From Stercorarius parasiticus (taxonomy: Eukaryota; Chordata; Aves; Charadriiformes; Stercorariidae): 64,000 nucleotides of DNA. Shown piece by piece: positions 11,499 through 24,826 of this stretch. The notes beneath the pieces were generated by a model that was given only the letters and a program-made list of their open reading frames with translations, had not been told where the DNA came from and ran no database searches. A program made the position numbers and the translations under genes. The DNA is taken from positions 1 to 64,000 of the forward strand of contig VWZL01005131.1 in NCBI GenBank assembly GCA_013396915.1. Direction: 5' to 3'. Each line of letters starts with the position of its first letter. The stretch's first letter is position 1.

Positions 11499-13187
11499 CT
11501 GCAGTATCTGAGCCATCATGTTCTTTCCAGAACAGCCTGTCTCTACTTTTAACACTTCTTTCCCAATACTCCTTGCCTTTCAGCAAATCATAGGACCTTC
11601 AATTTGTGAAATCTGTGATCTGTTTAAAGTTAGAACTGTAAAAACACTGATGCAAATCTTCTGAGGTATTAATAAACAATTAATTTTATATATGCTGACC
11701 CTCTGCTTTCTTAGAAGTGGGTCACCTGAAACAGAATTAAATGAGCTGAATAGGAGTTCAACTGCATGCTTTAAATGTCAGCTTTTATATAGATTTCCTT
11801 TAATGGAAATAAATTGTAGTTTTCAGAGAGCTGTTGATTTTGTCGTAAGATAGATGTGTAACATCTTTGGTATGAATAATTTGTTTTTTCTCTTTATTCA
11901 GGATAGAGGGAGCTTAGATGAGTGGCTCAGACTATTTGCCTTCTTTGGAAAGCTAAACCTAGGTAATATGGATCCTAGCCTTTATATCTAACATCATAAT
12001 TGGATATATACCAGTGTTAAGTGAATACAGGTATACAGTTTACCTAACCAATAAATCATACAGTGGTATAGTTATTATACAGTGATCAAAATGTCTTTAT
12101 ATGAGAAAAAAGTCTTTAACATTCCTCTATTGTGCCTAAATATGAATTTTCTTAAATCTGTGTGATGATAAGATTTTTAAAGCTTGTGGCTTCTCTGGTT
12201 TGTTCATATTCTGAACACCTATAATTAACAGTGACGAGTGATCACAACCAATGTAGCACAAATTGCATCTCAAATAAGTACAGTGAAATATGGTACAATA
12301 CATTGAGAACAAATTGAACAACAACTAAAAAGTCAGCAACTAATAAATTCAAGTCATAACATAAAAGGCTACAAGCACTAAGACAAACCAGAAGAGTGAA
12401 TTCAGCAGTGAATTATTCACTTCGAATTTTCTGCTCACGGTTCGCCACAAATAATTCCTTGACTACATTTTTGGGAAGCAAGCTCAATTCTTAAGGCTTT
12501 TTTTCAGTTGTGTGTCCGCTCCTCTCTCCTCTTCTGTTCCCAGGCAGCTTTTACACACCTGTGGGGAGATTTCATTAACAGATTCTCTGTTGCCTGTGCA
12601 CACTGCCTGCAGCTTAACAGGCTTCCCATACCTGCATAATATGAAACAGGTTGGTTAGTGATGCTTCTCCTCTCATCTGCCCTTAGGTGTATGCAGTAAA
12701 ATCTAGAGATAGAGTATAGGATTTGCTGAGAGACCAAGTGCAGTACCATGCCTTTAGCAAAAGCAAGAAGGCAGCGTGAATCTGGAAGAAACAGATAAGT
12801 ACTGGTTATGTCTGGGAGACCCCAAACAGGGAAATCTGGAAAAGAGTGACAAATATGTGATGGAAAAAAACAACAGTCCTGTTTTCTGTGAAGATAAAGG
12901 AGAAGAAAATGTAGGGGAAAAAGAAAAACATGTGCATTGTGGGAAATTCTTATGAAAATGGACAGTAGAGGTTGTGTCTACATTACAAATATAGTACTAT
13001 TGCCAGTCCTTCACTGATATTTTCTCAAGGGCATGTAGCTAGAGAGTAGACAAGACAAGGATGTTCTAAACCAAACATAGTAAAATGATTGCAAAGTTAT
13101 CAAGATTTTTTTGTTATAAAATGGGAAAAAGGAGACATTTAGTATAAGAGAGGAAGAAAAAGTGTGAAGATGAGGTGGAAGTATTAG

Positions 13188-13238
13188 TAATTAGGTAAAA
13201 TTATAATAATTAGGTAAAATTATAATGATTAAGTAAGA
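13188..13238. repeat. Short tandem repeat, 19 bp unit
   Basis: TAATTAGGTAAAATTATAA occurs twice head to tail (starting at 13188 and 13207). A degenerate third partial copy starts at 13226 (TGATTAAGTAAG). It is a local duplication with no evident function. Confidence 0.85.
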
Positions 13239-15110
13239 AATGCAAGGGTAACAGAGTGGTAAGATTACAAATATTTTGTGGCCCCCAAGTCTTTCTACTC
13301 AATTCCTTAGTAGGCAGCATCCTAAAATAACTAGGGGGAGGATTCAAGTCTAAAACAGGAAAGCAACACCAAATTCGGATGTGAACACATGGGACGTACT
13401 GAAATATTTGCCTAAAGAAGAGCAAAATAAAATGACAATAATCAAGAAAGGGAATAGAAAAAAAACCAAAACCCAATAGAATAAGATTTAATCTCTCCAC
13501 TAAATATTTCAAGTCATTTTAGTGTGTTTTTTAGATGATCTGTCTCTTCATCTTATAAATAAATTGTGTCTGACATTTTTCCACATGCTGTCATGCACAC
13601 TGACTGGTTAAGATGTCAAAAGATGAGCTCAAAGGTCTTTGGTAAGGCTGACACGGTCTTCCTGTTCCTTCCCAAACTACATAAATTATCCTTTAGGATG
13701 AAGGCTTCACATCCATGGCAAACATTCATTATATAATGGGACTCTTAAGAATGCCGACTGGCAGGAATTTGATTAATTTTTCTCCTGCTGGTTAGCAAAA
13801 TTTGTAAAAAAAATTGTATTACCCATGCTCTAGTTTAAAGTCTGTGTGGTCAGGTTCTGACTCTTCAACATTATCATATGTCTGAATGTTCAATTTCCTT
13901 GTCTCACAGCCATTGAAAAATGTTTTTCTCAGACTGAAGTAACCTATATTAATGTACTGAAGCTTGAATGTACCTGTAGCTTGAATTAAATTAAAAAAAA
14001 AGAATTTTAGGGATAAAGATAGAATTTAGACTTTAAAAGTATAGAGAAATGTGTCTGGATCTGGAAGGAGTTTTCTTTTTAATTATATCACACCATAGAG
14101 TGTCTCTTTTGCATGTTCAGGCTAGTTCACCTTGCAATGGAAGGATTTCTTTTCTGACACTCAATTCATGTTCCTCCAATTTTCTTTATATTATTTTTAC
14201 CTAAGGATAGAACAGGGTCATAGAGGTTTAAATGACAAAGGAAAGCATGAGATTTCTTCTCTAAAGATAATATCATTTGGAGAAAGGCACAAATAGAAAA
14301 AGTCTTGATGAAATATGCAACACGACTTGATTTTAAGCACTTTCCACACCATACCCATCTGCTAGATGCCTTAGTTTCTGCATTTATTGTTCCATGTATT
14401 CAACCAAAAGAGTGCTCATACAAGTCTGATACTTGACTATTTCCTGTTGAAATCATTGCCCTCAAGTATATTCTTGATTTTTTAATATTTCACAAAAAGT
14501 AGTAATTTGTTCAAATCACATCGAATTACATTTCTGTAAAAAACAATGCAAATTTATGAAGTTATGTTGTGTATTGTGTTCTGTTTACCATAAAATAAAC
14601 AAGACTAAGTTTTCCTTTTCCAATTTTTGGTTTCAAATTCTTCAGTTTGCATTTTACAATACTTTGGATCCCTCTTCTGAAAGTTATTCAGTTTAACCAC
14701 AAGGGCAGAACACTGAAGTGAAAAAAGCACAGGCACAATTGGAGCGGGCAAAAACAACCACATAAGGAAATTATATTGAATTAGAGCCTAAAAATTTATA
14801 TTTATTATCACCTTGTTAATTAGTATCTGATATAACTGTGGATATTCTTGCTATTAACAAACAGTGCAGACACTGCAACTAGGAATTCAAGAGTCAGATC
14901 AGAAAACAGAGCCTAGTTCCCCTCTTTTTTGCATTTTTGCATGCATTATGCAATGCATAAATACTCAGTCTGAAGTTACCATCAGTAGCTAAATTTGAAA
15001 TGAAAAAAAAACAAACAAAACCCGCGTTTCATGAAGTTAGGCAACTTAGTGTTTACTTAGCTCCCCATAGGTCATGGGAGTAGCTGCTTAATTAATCTGG
15101 AATGGATTAT

Positions 15111-15147
15111 CTTTTCTTTTTCTTTTTCTTTTTTTTTTCTCTCTCTT
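15111..15147. repeat. Pyrimidine tract (C/T-rich low complexity)
   Basis: An uninterrupted run of C and T, mostly CTTTT units followed by CTCTCTC. It is a simple low-complexity sequence. No splice acceptor leading into a recognisable exon follows it. Confidence 0.85.
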
Positions 15148-15725
15148 AGAGAAAGTTTTTTTAAAATTAAGGTAAGGCATAGCACCAAATATGCACATGG
15201 TTACCTATTTAGTGTGAAAACAAAAAAATCTGCTTAATCCATTTTATATGTGAGTCTGTAGACTTTGAAGCCAATATGGACTCAGTTAATTTTATTGTCT
15301 GCACAGTGATGAATTAAAATAAGATGCCTGATTTAATTCTTTTTATAGTGAGACATCTATTCCGTCTGTACCATCTGTCCCTTTGTACATTTTATCTCCG
15401 CTCCTTTCAGGGGAAATTCCTGTAACCACCTCATGGCTAAGAGCAGAGCCCCATGTCATAACATCCCACTAGAAAGTGAGACAAGTTTCACAATATTCTG
15501 CTCTGAAAAAAAGAAGAATGAGCCTTATATAGAACTGAAATGAGATCCTGAGTAAATGGAAATAGCAAACTTGGTAGTGAATAGATCCCATGACTAATGC
15601 TACACAGTAGTATAAAAGCCATTCATACTAATATCCCACTACTGTGACTAATGTGACACAGCTTTCATCTGCTCGTAGTGAACTAGGTTGAAAGAGAATG
15701 TTTTCTCTGTTCTTTGCTTTTCAGA

Positions 15726-15746
15726 CTTCTTACTTGAAGTAAGAAG
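15726..15746. repeat. Perfect 21-base palindrome
   Basis: CTTCTTACTT and AAGTAAGAAG are exact reverse complements around a single central G. One such short palindrome could arise by chance in 64 kb of AT-rich DNA. Confidence 0.8.
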
Positions 15747-17380
15747 ACACAGATAGAGACTGAGAGACACCAAAATTCATTATGCTTTAATCTGGAGCAC
15801 TGCCTCTGCTTAAAAGAGGAGCAGTCCCCTGTAAGCTCATGAATGCGTATGAATGCATCTTTTTCCCAAATGGTAAATGGCAGTTGGGAGGTTGTGCTTT
15901 GCTTCTGCTAAAATAATTAAGGAAGCATAGTGTGTAACACATCTTGTACCCCCAAATAAGGTCTTGTCCTTTGTAGTTTTCATGTCTTACTATAAAACAT
16001 TATTTTTTGACGGAAAACTACTCCTGACACACAGATCACATTTCCCAATTTCACTGTCTGACTCTAAGGGCTATTAATCCAAGTTACAGATTCACTCAAC
16101 TTACTTCATATGGCATTTATTATGAGAAATAAACAAGCAGTGATTTCATTTGTTTAGCTTGAGATTTTATCACCTTTGTTATCTTAATCCACAAGTCCGT
16201 TATTCTCAATGGCTGACTGGGATTTTGAGTTTTGTAGTACAAGGGAAAATCTGCTTCTGTCCTATTGTTGGTATCTTGAATGTAGTCGTGAAAATACATG
16301 TCCACAGAATCACCAGCAGCATCTTCAGCATCATGGAATAAATGGAACGAAGTAAATAATAAAAGCATGTTACTTTTTTTATGTTAAACAGTAAAACAAA
16401 ACTCAAGATCTCATTTTTTAATGTGGAGTGGGAAAAATTTGTTATTAAAAATTTGTCTGCTTTTCTTAGAGTGGTGAGTGGAAATAGCTAGCAATTTCGG
16501 AGTATACAGCAGTAATGGAGGGTCTTTATTTTAATAATAGCTATTATTTCTTCTCTCTTTGAAAGAAGAAACATGTGACAGTCTGTCTTGTGATTCTTCC
16601 ATTAGCTTCTGGTGTTATTGCTATTGCTGCTGTTCTCCTTCCTGATATGTTTTCCTAAAAATAAAAGAACAATATGCATAGGAATAAAGAAGACAACAGC
16701 ACAGATATGAAGAGAATGCACTGTTTCTAGTACTGCCTCTTATTTGTGACCTCTTTACTAGAAGGACAGGCACAGATAACCTGTCCTTCACATTCACTGT
16801 AAGACCTAGCTAACTTGTAGCATCAGTCCTGTTAAGACATTTTAGTAACCTCACAGCTGTGTCACAAAGAAAATGACCTTATCTAGATAGGACATGTTAT
16901 TTTGAGCGCTTTGGTGTGGTTGTTTTGTTTTAGTTTGGTTTGTTTTTTTAAGAACAGTGAAAGATGAAGGTGGAAAGAAGAAATAGTTTGGAAGAAGTTA
17001 TGGCAGAAGAGATGGTAGATGGTGGAAGACAGGAAGACTAGAGGGATGAAAGCAGCGGAAGAGCAGTCAAAGAATAAAGTTTTGTGCTGTGGAGATCTGT
17101 TGAAAGCAATTGTAAGTTTGATTGTATACACAGAGATATTTTCAGGACTAGTGCCGCAGAGTCAAAGAACTAAAAAGGAGCTAAAAGGAAGAGAACACAA
17201 AGAAAAGACAGCAAAAAGATAGAATTCTTCTTTACTTTTTAAATTTCAAATTAATTCTGAAAGAATTAGGCATATTCAGGAAAATTTTTGCAGCTGAGTA
17301 CACAAATGGGATGAAGGAAACGAAGGGTGGGCAAATATCAAATATAAACTGACAGGTGACATCATTTTAACCAAATTGAC

Positions 17381-17421
17381 ATAATAATAATAATAATAAT
17401 AATAATAANTATAAATAATAA
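17381..17421. repeat. (AAT)n microsatellite with an ambiguous base
   Basis: About thirteen ATA/AAT units, interrupted by an N at 17409 and followed by a decaying AT-rich stretch. The N suggests the repeat length was not resolved in the assembly. Confidence 0.95.
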
Positions 17422-17936
17422 CATACAGTGAATATAGTAATTATATATTACGATTTATAATATAGCACACATAATTATAATGTTGTATAATAATTTTAAG
17501 TCACAACTATAATACAAAAAAAATAATGAATGAAATAATAATAATTCAGAAAACAAGACAAAGTGGAACTGGAAAAGGAAGGGGTAGGGTAGGGGAATGA
17601 GCACTTACACTAAGATTATAATTCCATATGGTCTAATTTTAGCAAATAATTCTTAGGAAAAAGTTATAGAAATTGTTGTAGGACCTATGCTAATAAATGT
17701 CACAACAAACTCAATGGAATGGTAGTACTTCTTTCCAGCAAGTAAACTGACCATCTTCCTTAGTTCTTAATTTTTATTATATTTACTCATTTGAGGAATG
17801 AAATACCTCATTTTCGACACAAAATCAGTCTCTATCTGGCCAATCGTAACGACAGATGGCCCTCCCCCCCCTCTCTCCTCAGAGAGGAGAGGAAGAGATA
17901 AGGAGATTTACGAGTTTAGAAAAAGAACTAAACTAC

Positions 17937-17942
17937 TTTAAT
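17937..17942 (-). terminator. Possible polyadenylation signal of LTR copy 1
   Basis: The minus strand reads ATTAAA, a common variant signal, about 300 bases downstream of the TATA box. No canonical AATAAA is seen in this LTR on that strand. The second copy has a small deletion across the site. Confidence 0.35.
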
Positions 17943-18242
17943 GAAAATAATAATAAATAAGAAAATAGTAAATAATAATAATAGAATAAAATAAAATAAA
18001 ATAAAGAAGTATACAATATATACAAAACCGTATCCAGCTCCCAGGATGACGATCGCGTCACCAGCAGACACAGGAAAAGTCCCAGACTGGAGTCAGCGAT
18101 GGACAGGAGCTGAATTCCAGAACTAGAGTCAGGAACGCTCAGATCGGGATCAAAGGCAGACGAACAGACAAGGTCCTCCTCAGACGTCGGCCATTGAAGA
18201 AGAACCCGAGCCAGAGCCGCGCTGCCCCTTTGATCCCTTAGC

Positions 18243-18249
18243 TTTTATA
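18243..18249 (-). promoter_or_regulatory. TATA box of LTR copy 1
   Basis: The minus strand reads TATAAAA within GTATAAAAGC, about 340 bases into the LTR and followed by GC-rich sequence. This is where the U3 promoter of a retroviral LTR would sit. Whether it still drives transcription cannot be judged. Confidence 0.65.
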
Positions 18250-18591
18250 CTGAGCGTGATGCAGATGGGATGGAATACCCTGTTGGTCAGTTTTGGGTCA
18301 CCTGTCCCGTCCGCTCCTCCCTGCAGATGGGACTCCTCTACGCTTCTCCGCTTCCGACCCTCTGACGGGCAAAAAGCGAAGTTAGCTGACCTTGGTTGTT
18401 ATAGCAATAAGTATAAGCAAGAGCCTCTGTGCATACCATTCCTTGGTATAATCAGGTCTTATCACTCTGAGAGCGAACAGTTTCTGAACAACATGCTGTT
18501 AATTTCAGACTTTAGTCAGTTAGAAGAGGCCCAGCTAAAAAGTAAAATTACAAATCAGAAAATTTGTTCTGTTTTACCTCAAACCAGGACA

Positions 18592-21452
18592 ATCTCATAT
18601 TAACAGTGTAAACGCTGCTTTCCTTTCTTCCAAAATCCTCTTACCCAATGGCTGTGATTCCATTTCAGTTCTTATTTCTCTGAGTTTGGATATCTTCCAC
18701 CAGGGTATTTTCAGCAGTATGCTGGAAATCAGTCTGTCATGAGGCAACTTAGAACATTTCTCATAACTCTAACCACTGGTCTTCCTTCTGTGCCTTACTA
18801 TTGCTTTACAGTTACGTTTTTTTATGGAACTCAGATGCAAGATTTTTAGAACTTTCATTTGCCTCCTAGCCAAAACAGTTCTCTTAACTCCGGTCTCATC
18901 TTTAAGAATATCTGTTCATCACTGTTTTTGCACGGTCTAATTTAAACTGAACTGAGAAAAAAAGTGTCATATTACTTACAGGCTCTCATTATTTATGCTG
19001 AAGGTATGTCAGTTGTTCTCTGAAGGAAGTATTAATAGGCCCCAATTCTTCATATTTTTGAGATACCCTGACAGTGTTTACAGATTAGTCCTACGTCTTA
19101 CTCAGTTTCAAACCTAATTAATCGTGGTGAACACTAAAGACTGCAGCAAATTCTTCCCCAGATCTATCAGAGGGTTACAATTAGCATTCATATTTTTCAA
19201 CAGACTGGGGGTGGACAAGTCTTCTCAAAAAAAACAAACAACCCACCTCAAAAGGCATGCATGATTTATATGTAGGTGAACCTACTTGCATCTTAAGCAA
19301 CTACTCTTTAAAGAGCTCTTTAACAAGTGCCAGTGGATAGCCTCTGGGTGCTGCCGTTCAAGAGCTGCAGTTATACACATACTCACATCCCGGTATATTT
19401 TCCAGTTTGTCAGGCTCCTAGGGTAAATAAGGTGTTTGGGAGTTGTGTGATAATAGTGTTTAGATAAAAACAGATGAAACTCAAGATCTGAACAGGTACA
19501 ATTCTTGATTAAAGACACTAAATTTCTTCAGGTCATGGGCCTGCTCTTATAAAAATATGTCACAACATGCCCATCAGCAGTGACAGTTTGCTTACTAGCC
19601 AACAAACAATTTAAAAAAAATAAATATTTTTGTCACTGATAGGAAAATCAGATGGCATTCCAGAGATACCCTTTTCAATAAAGAAAAAAAATGGATTCCT
19701 CATAATTAAACCAACTGTAATATAATTTAGAACAATCAAGACCTAAGAAGTACTGCAACTGTGAAGAAATGTGCTGCTGAATAGTATTTGCAAAGTTAAT
19801 GACTGGCAACCTGTCATATTGAAAATGTACAAAATTAATACAGATATAAAACTCAAGAGCTGGCTGTCTCAAAAGGCTCTGATCAGTCTGAAGTAACAGG
19901 ATTATTTAATACTAATATACGTATGCCACTATCCCCAAAGACTATGCCCAGACTAAGTATTGAACATGAACCTATTGATATTGAAAGGTCTCAGAACTCT
20001 AGGCAAGCAACTACAAGGGACAGAAAAATATGCATGCAAAATCCAAATATAGCTAATGATGGAGGTGGAAAACTTGACAGCTATCTCATTTACACCATTT
20101 TTATCATGGGAACACCTTGGAATTCAGAAAAAATAATTAAAGCATAAACCTAGTGTAAACAGGTACAAACAATACGACAGTTCAACACAGAATGCTAAAA
20201 TACCTCTTTTAAACTAAGTGTGACTATATGTTAAGAAAGCAGGAGGAGTGGTAGTGAAGAGTTATTGACATGGACAAGAAAATAAATAAATCCCAACCAT
20301 TGGCACCGTTAAGCCTAAACTGATTCAGAGAAAACTAGTCATAATGGCTGCTGCTTTGTAGCTGCTGAACTGAAGGCAGTGGTGTCCTCAAATGAGTTTC
20401 TGCTAATAGCCTTGACTCTTCTGTTCAATGAGAAAATAACTGGAAATTATTTTTTATGCCAGATAAACTACTCTGAATTTTATTACCAACAGGAAAGAGA
20501 GCTCATATCTGCTACTGAATGGTACAGATAAAATAATGAAATGACAAGTCATGTAAATCACATTTTCTCAGATACAAAGAACTGTTTTCTAAGTAAATTC
20601 AAACTCTGAGACATAGTGCTCAATACATATCTTTTTTAAAGAGACTTTTAGTAGCAGGATATTTTAGAAAATATTAAAAATAAAAATAATGAGAAAGTTT
20701 CTGACAATATGTATTTTCTGCAGAGGAAAAGAAAAATCTTTACTCTAGAACAATATCAAAAGAACATGAAAAAGATTAAGAGTTACTGTTTTCCTTTTTT
20801 CTGACATTTATGCAGTCTTATACATCTAAATAACCTTCAGGTAATGGTCCTTCCTAGTGAAGACCTGAGCAGAAAGTTAAATGTACATTTTCCACTTAAC
20901 TGTCTTCTTACTAGTTTATAAGTTATGTGTTACTCGTTGCTTTTCTGAAAAACACCTTAGGGTGATTTGATAAATTAGAACATTTTTTTAAATCTCAGAA
21001 ATATTAGACAGTTGAAAATATATACAAATCTTCATATAATCATAAATGAATATGTTTTATCAAATATAATTTAACTCAAGTTCCCCGAGGTCCTGGATAT
21101 TCTTTCTGAATGCTTTCAGTTATTTGTCTTTTCTCCCTTGCTGTGATGGTGATAGGCAACAGACATCTTCTTCAAATTTGCTGTTCTTTGCAGATGACAA
21201 ATACCACCCCAAGATCATTTCTTTCTCTGTCTGGGATATTCATGGCTCTCCTGAACACATATGAAAATATACTAGTAACTGCTCTAAAGCCTTGATCAAG
21301 ATGTTGGGAAAATGTAATGATTTCACAAGCTCAGCTGAGGGGAAATATCAGTAGCCACAGTTCTAACTTTTATATGATATGACAACAAACAGGTCCTTAG
21401 GAGTTCATTTTGCAGATAAGATTTGTTTCTCTGTTGGAGGGTAATGGGATAT
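18592..21452. other. AT-rich stretch with no recognised gene
   Basis: The open frames here are short (78 codons or fewer) and have no recognisable content. No repeat family was recognised. Confidence 0.55.
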
Positions 21453-22570
21453 TTCAGGCTGGAAGGGACCTCAGGAGATCACCTGCTCAGCCACCTGCTC
21501 AAACCAGGGTCAGCTATGAAGCTCACTGCCGGCTCATGCCCAGCTCGCTGTCTGACACAAACCCCAGAGCCTTTTCCTGCAGAACCACACTCCAGCCAGG
21601 CAGGCAGTCCCCAGCCCAGATCATCCCAGGTGCAGGACTTGGCATTTGCCCCTGTTGAATATCATAAGGTTTCTTTTGGACCATTCCTTCAGCCTGTCTG
21701 GGTCTCTTTGGTTGACAATCTGCCTTTGAGCATATCAACTATTCACTCCACTTTGATGTCATCTGCAAACTTGATGAGAGTGACTGTTGTTGCCACTTCT
21801 AGGTTATTTATAAAAAACATTAGGTAGGACAGGTCTCAGGATAGACCCCTACAGTACTCCAATTCTTGCCAGCCTACAGGGAGAGTGCAACCCCTTAACC
21901 ACAAGCATTTCATTCCAACCACATAAACTGTATTTCACTCACCTGGACCACACATACAAACTATAGCATCCTAATTTGGATGCAAGAATATTGTGTTGAA
22001 AGACTTGATATAGTCAAGGTAAATAACACCCACTGCTCTGCCCTAATCATAGAAGTTTATCATAGAGGGCAATTAAGCTGGGCAGGCTTGATCTACCCTT
22101 GGTAAATCCACGCTGACCACTCCCAGTCTTCTCCTTCATGTGCCCAGATATATGTTGCAAGAGGACTTGCTCCATGATTTTCCCAGACAGTGAAGTGAGA
22201 CTGCAGTTCACCAGATTATCCGTTTGCCCCCTTTTTGAGGACAGGTGCTACCCTGCTACCTGCTCAATCCTCAGGTGCCACAGGTAGGTCTTCCTGAACC
22301 CTGCCTCAGTGCTAGGCTAGCACAGAGGCCTGGGAGACCTTCTGATAGAGCCTCAGGCAAAGGCGGGTTTGAGTACCTTGGCTCTGTCTGTTGCCACTAC
22401 TCTGTGCAGCAATAATCCAACATTTTCCTTGTTCAGCCTTTACTGCTTGATGCAGCAAAAAAGGTCGTCTTGTTGCCCTCAATATTCCTTGCAAGTCTCG
22501 GCTTCAGATGAGCTTTCACTTGCTTAACACCACCTCAACATTCTCAGGCAATGTTTCTAAATTCCTCCCA
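21453..22570 (-). mobile_element. Old CR1-type LINE fragment
   Basis: The plus strand starts with TTCAGGCTGGAAGGGACCTC, the reversed 3' end of an older CR1 subfamily. It continues antisense through ORF2: the reverse of KCKVLH (about 21630-21645), then 21758-21769, which encodes FADD on the minus strand, then further reverse transcriptase sequence to about 22570. The matches are clearly more diverged than in the 7-11 kb copy, with many indels, so it is an older insertion. Only about 300 bases separate the 3' end from FADD, against about 880 in the large copy, so the region coding for the ORF2 C-terminus carries a large internal deletion. No reading frame survives. Confidence 0.85.
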
Positions 22571-24826
22571 AAAACACAACTAAAAAAGTTATCAAACAGG
22601 ATTTTTACAATTTAAAAGAATGTTAGTTCTGAGTTGCTAAGGCCCAGGATGTTAATTCAAACAATTTTAATTCTTCCTAAAATCCCAGCCCTCCAGAAAC
22701 ATACTCTGGAAAAAAACTCCTGCTGGAGTATCCCTTTTTGAAGCAAGCCTATAGTGCAAAAAAATCATCTGTCTCAGACTTGCTTATTTACTGTCCAAAC
22801 ATTAAAGAGAAATGGTTCTCTAATTATATAAATACTTATATACTTAGTATTCTATCCAGTTTTTACATCAAAAGATAAAACATTTATATTATAATGTAAT
22901 TTTAACTCTTGAGTGCTCAAAGAACGTGGAAGGACCAGAGTTCTTCCACAGTATAAGGAAGTCCCAGGAAAACAGATATATTCAAAATTCCATTTGCACT
23001 TGAAGGACAACGTAAAACAAGAACAATGCAAAGCAAGCTCCAAATAAAGAAAAAATGCAAGTATTTAATCTGGTTTAATTATACTCTTTCCAATAGAAGT
23101 CAAATGCATGGCTGCGTTAAGAGAACTGTAGAAGTTGTGTTGATTTTTAACAAACACTTTGGGTATTATTAATTTGGATAATTACATATTTGCTCATTAT
23201 CGCACTTTGCAATTTTAAGTTTATACTGACATGTGTTTCCAAGTGTAGATTAATCATAAGAATCACTGTAACTACCATCAGATACTACCAACCTGAATTA
23301 AAAATATTTGAAATATCCCTATAAAATTCACAGCAAATACATCAGAGGATTCAAAGCTGGAGCAAAACACAACAGAGAGGAGTCAAGAATGGAGAAACAT
23401 ATGTTCCCAGCATGTGGAAACTGCACATTTGCCTTTGAATAAACTAGTTACAAAAAACCCTACATTTTTCTCCAACACACAAGACTTCTAAATTGCATAG
23501 TGGAACTTAAAAGCACATTAAAATACACCCACTTTCACCTGCTGACTTTTAGACAGTGCTGATTCTGTCTGCATCTGTGTTCAATTTCTTTTAGTGTAAA
23601 AGATTTTTCTTTCAAAAACAACATTTCACAAAAATGAACACAATCTTACTTTATAAGTGGGGAAAAAATGTTCTCTAGAATTTTTAAATATTACTTTTTC
23701 CAAGTAGGCCTAATTTTCAGAACATTGTTCACTGGTCATCTAAGGAAGTCGCAGTGTTGCTTGGGGAATACTCAGGAGTTGTTTGGAAAAAACTGGAAGT
23801 TCCCCAGTGTTGAGTCACTCCTCCTTATTTCTAAGTGCTGAACAGTAGTAAAAACAATAAAAGGGAGACTTTCAAAGCTGTTTAAGGTCCTGCTAATTAC
23901 TTTTCTTTCCAAGTCTCTTGTGTTAGTACTTGAAAAAAGAGATAACGTTTTTGTGTTTGAATGTAAGTGATAACTTAGTTGTCTACTTTACCTCATTCTG
24001 TTAATCTAGTATGAAGAAAAAAGGAGCAAAGAAACTTTTATTATTGTTGCATACTATTATTCCTTTCCAGTTTTCAAGTTGCTGATAAAAAATCTGTATT
24101 TCTTGGATTATGTGTGCCTAGGGAGCTATGTTAGCATACAAAAATCCCACTACTTCAACTATATATGATTACAGTGAACATAAATAATTTTGAGGAAAGG
24201 TTTCAATGGCATCCTTTACTGATAATACCAAGTGATGAAGGGTAATTAAAAATGAAAAAATGTATGGAAGTAGGTAGATCTTTTCTCAAGAGGGAACTTT
24301 TAACATTCAAGGCTAAAAAAAGGTACGAATGATCCTTACTTGCCCAAGGGCAAAGGAATATATAATTTAACCTTAGAAGGTCCATTTCAAATAGCATCTT
24401 ACTCAATGAAATGTATTCAGGTTTTCTGAGGACTGCTCATGTGCTAGACATACATATAACATGGGTTTTCATTGATGTAACAACTTAGAAGGGTAGTTTG
24501 GATCAGTTAAAACAATTACAGGAGACGTGGTAGGGTATAGAAGGATGAAAGAAGGAATATTAATTCCTTTCTCTTGGTCGTATATTTCTCCTGAGTCCTA
24601 GAAGATATATCTATAACTTTGCATTTGAACTTAGATCTCTAATTTTCAACAGCATTGCCAACCTTAACTGCATTTCAAATAAATGTAACATTTCTGTTTG
24701 ATAGATAAAAATTGTACATTTAAATGCCTTCAGAAAAAGTGAAGTAGAGCAAGAATGCCTTGAGGAGACAAGTTGTGCTTACTCAAGATTAGCAGCCCCT
24801 ACTTCTCAGAATAATTTGGTTTCAGG
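22571..24826. other. AT-rich stretch with no recognised gene
   Basis: No frame above 70 codons, and no CR1, LTR or RNA gene signature was recognised. Confidence 0.55.

Larger units (their letters stand above)
11499..17380. other. AT-rich stretch with no recognised gene
   Basis: Nearly 6 kb with no coding frame over 100 codons and no CR1 or LTR signature. The only structure seen is a short tandem repeat at 13188, a pyrimidine tract at 15111 and a small palindrome at 15726, listed separately. Confidence 0.55.
17837..18591 (-). mobile_element. Solo LTR of an avian endogenous retrovirus (copy 1)
   Basis: Read on the minus strand it begins TGTCCTGGTTTGAGG (from 18591) and ends in a GGCCA block at about 17837. 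That start, the GTATAAAAGC TATA box, and the later run of TTTATT/ATTATT followed by CTCCTTATCTCTTCC and a CTCTCCTC hairpin fit a known style of avian retroviral LTR. Length is about 755 bases. No gag, pol or env sequence and no second LTR lies next to it, so it is a solo LTR left by recombination between two LTRs. The left edge is uncertain: the second copy at 60.6 kb has about 20 further bases that do not match here, and the flanks show no exact duplication (ATCTC at right, GTCTC four bases outside the TGGCC at left). It is more GC-rich than its surroundings. Confidence 0.88.

Noticed and set aside
13188..13238. Tandem repeat considered as a CRISPR-like array
   Set aside because: Units are head to tail without spacers, there are only about 2.5 copies, and the host is a vertebrate.
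18256..18603. 115-codon plus-strand open frame
   Set aside because: It lies antisense inside the solo LTR and its translation resembles no protein. It is open because that part of the LTR is GC-rich.
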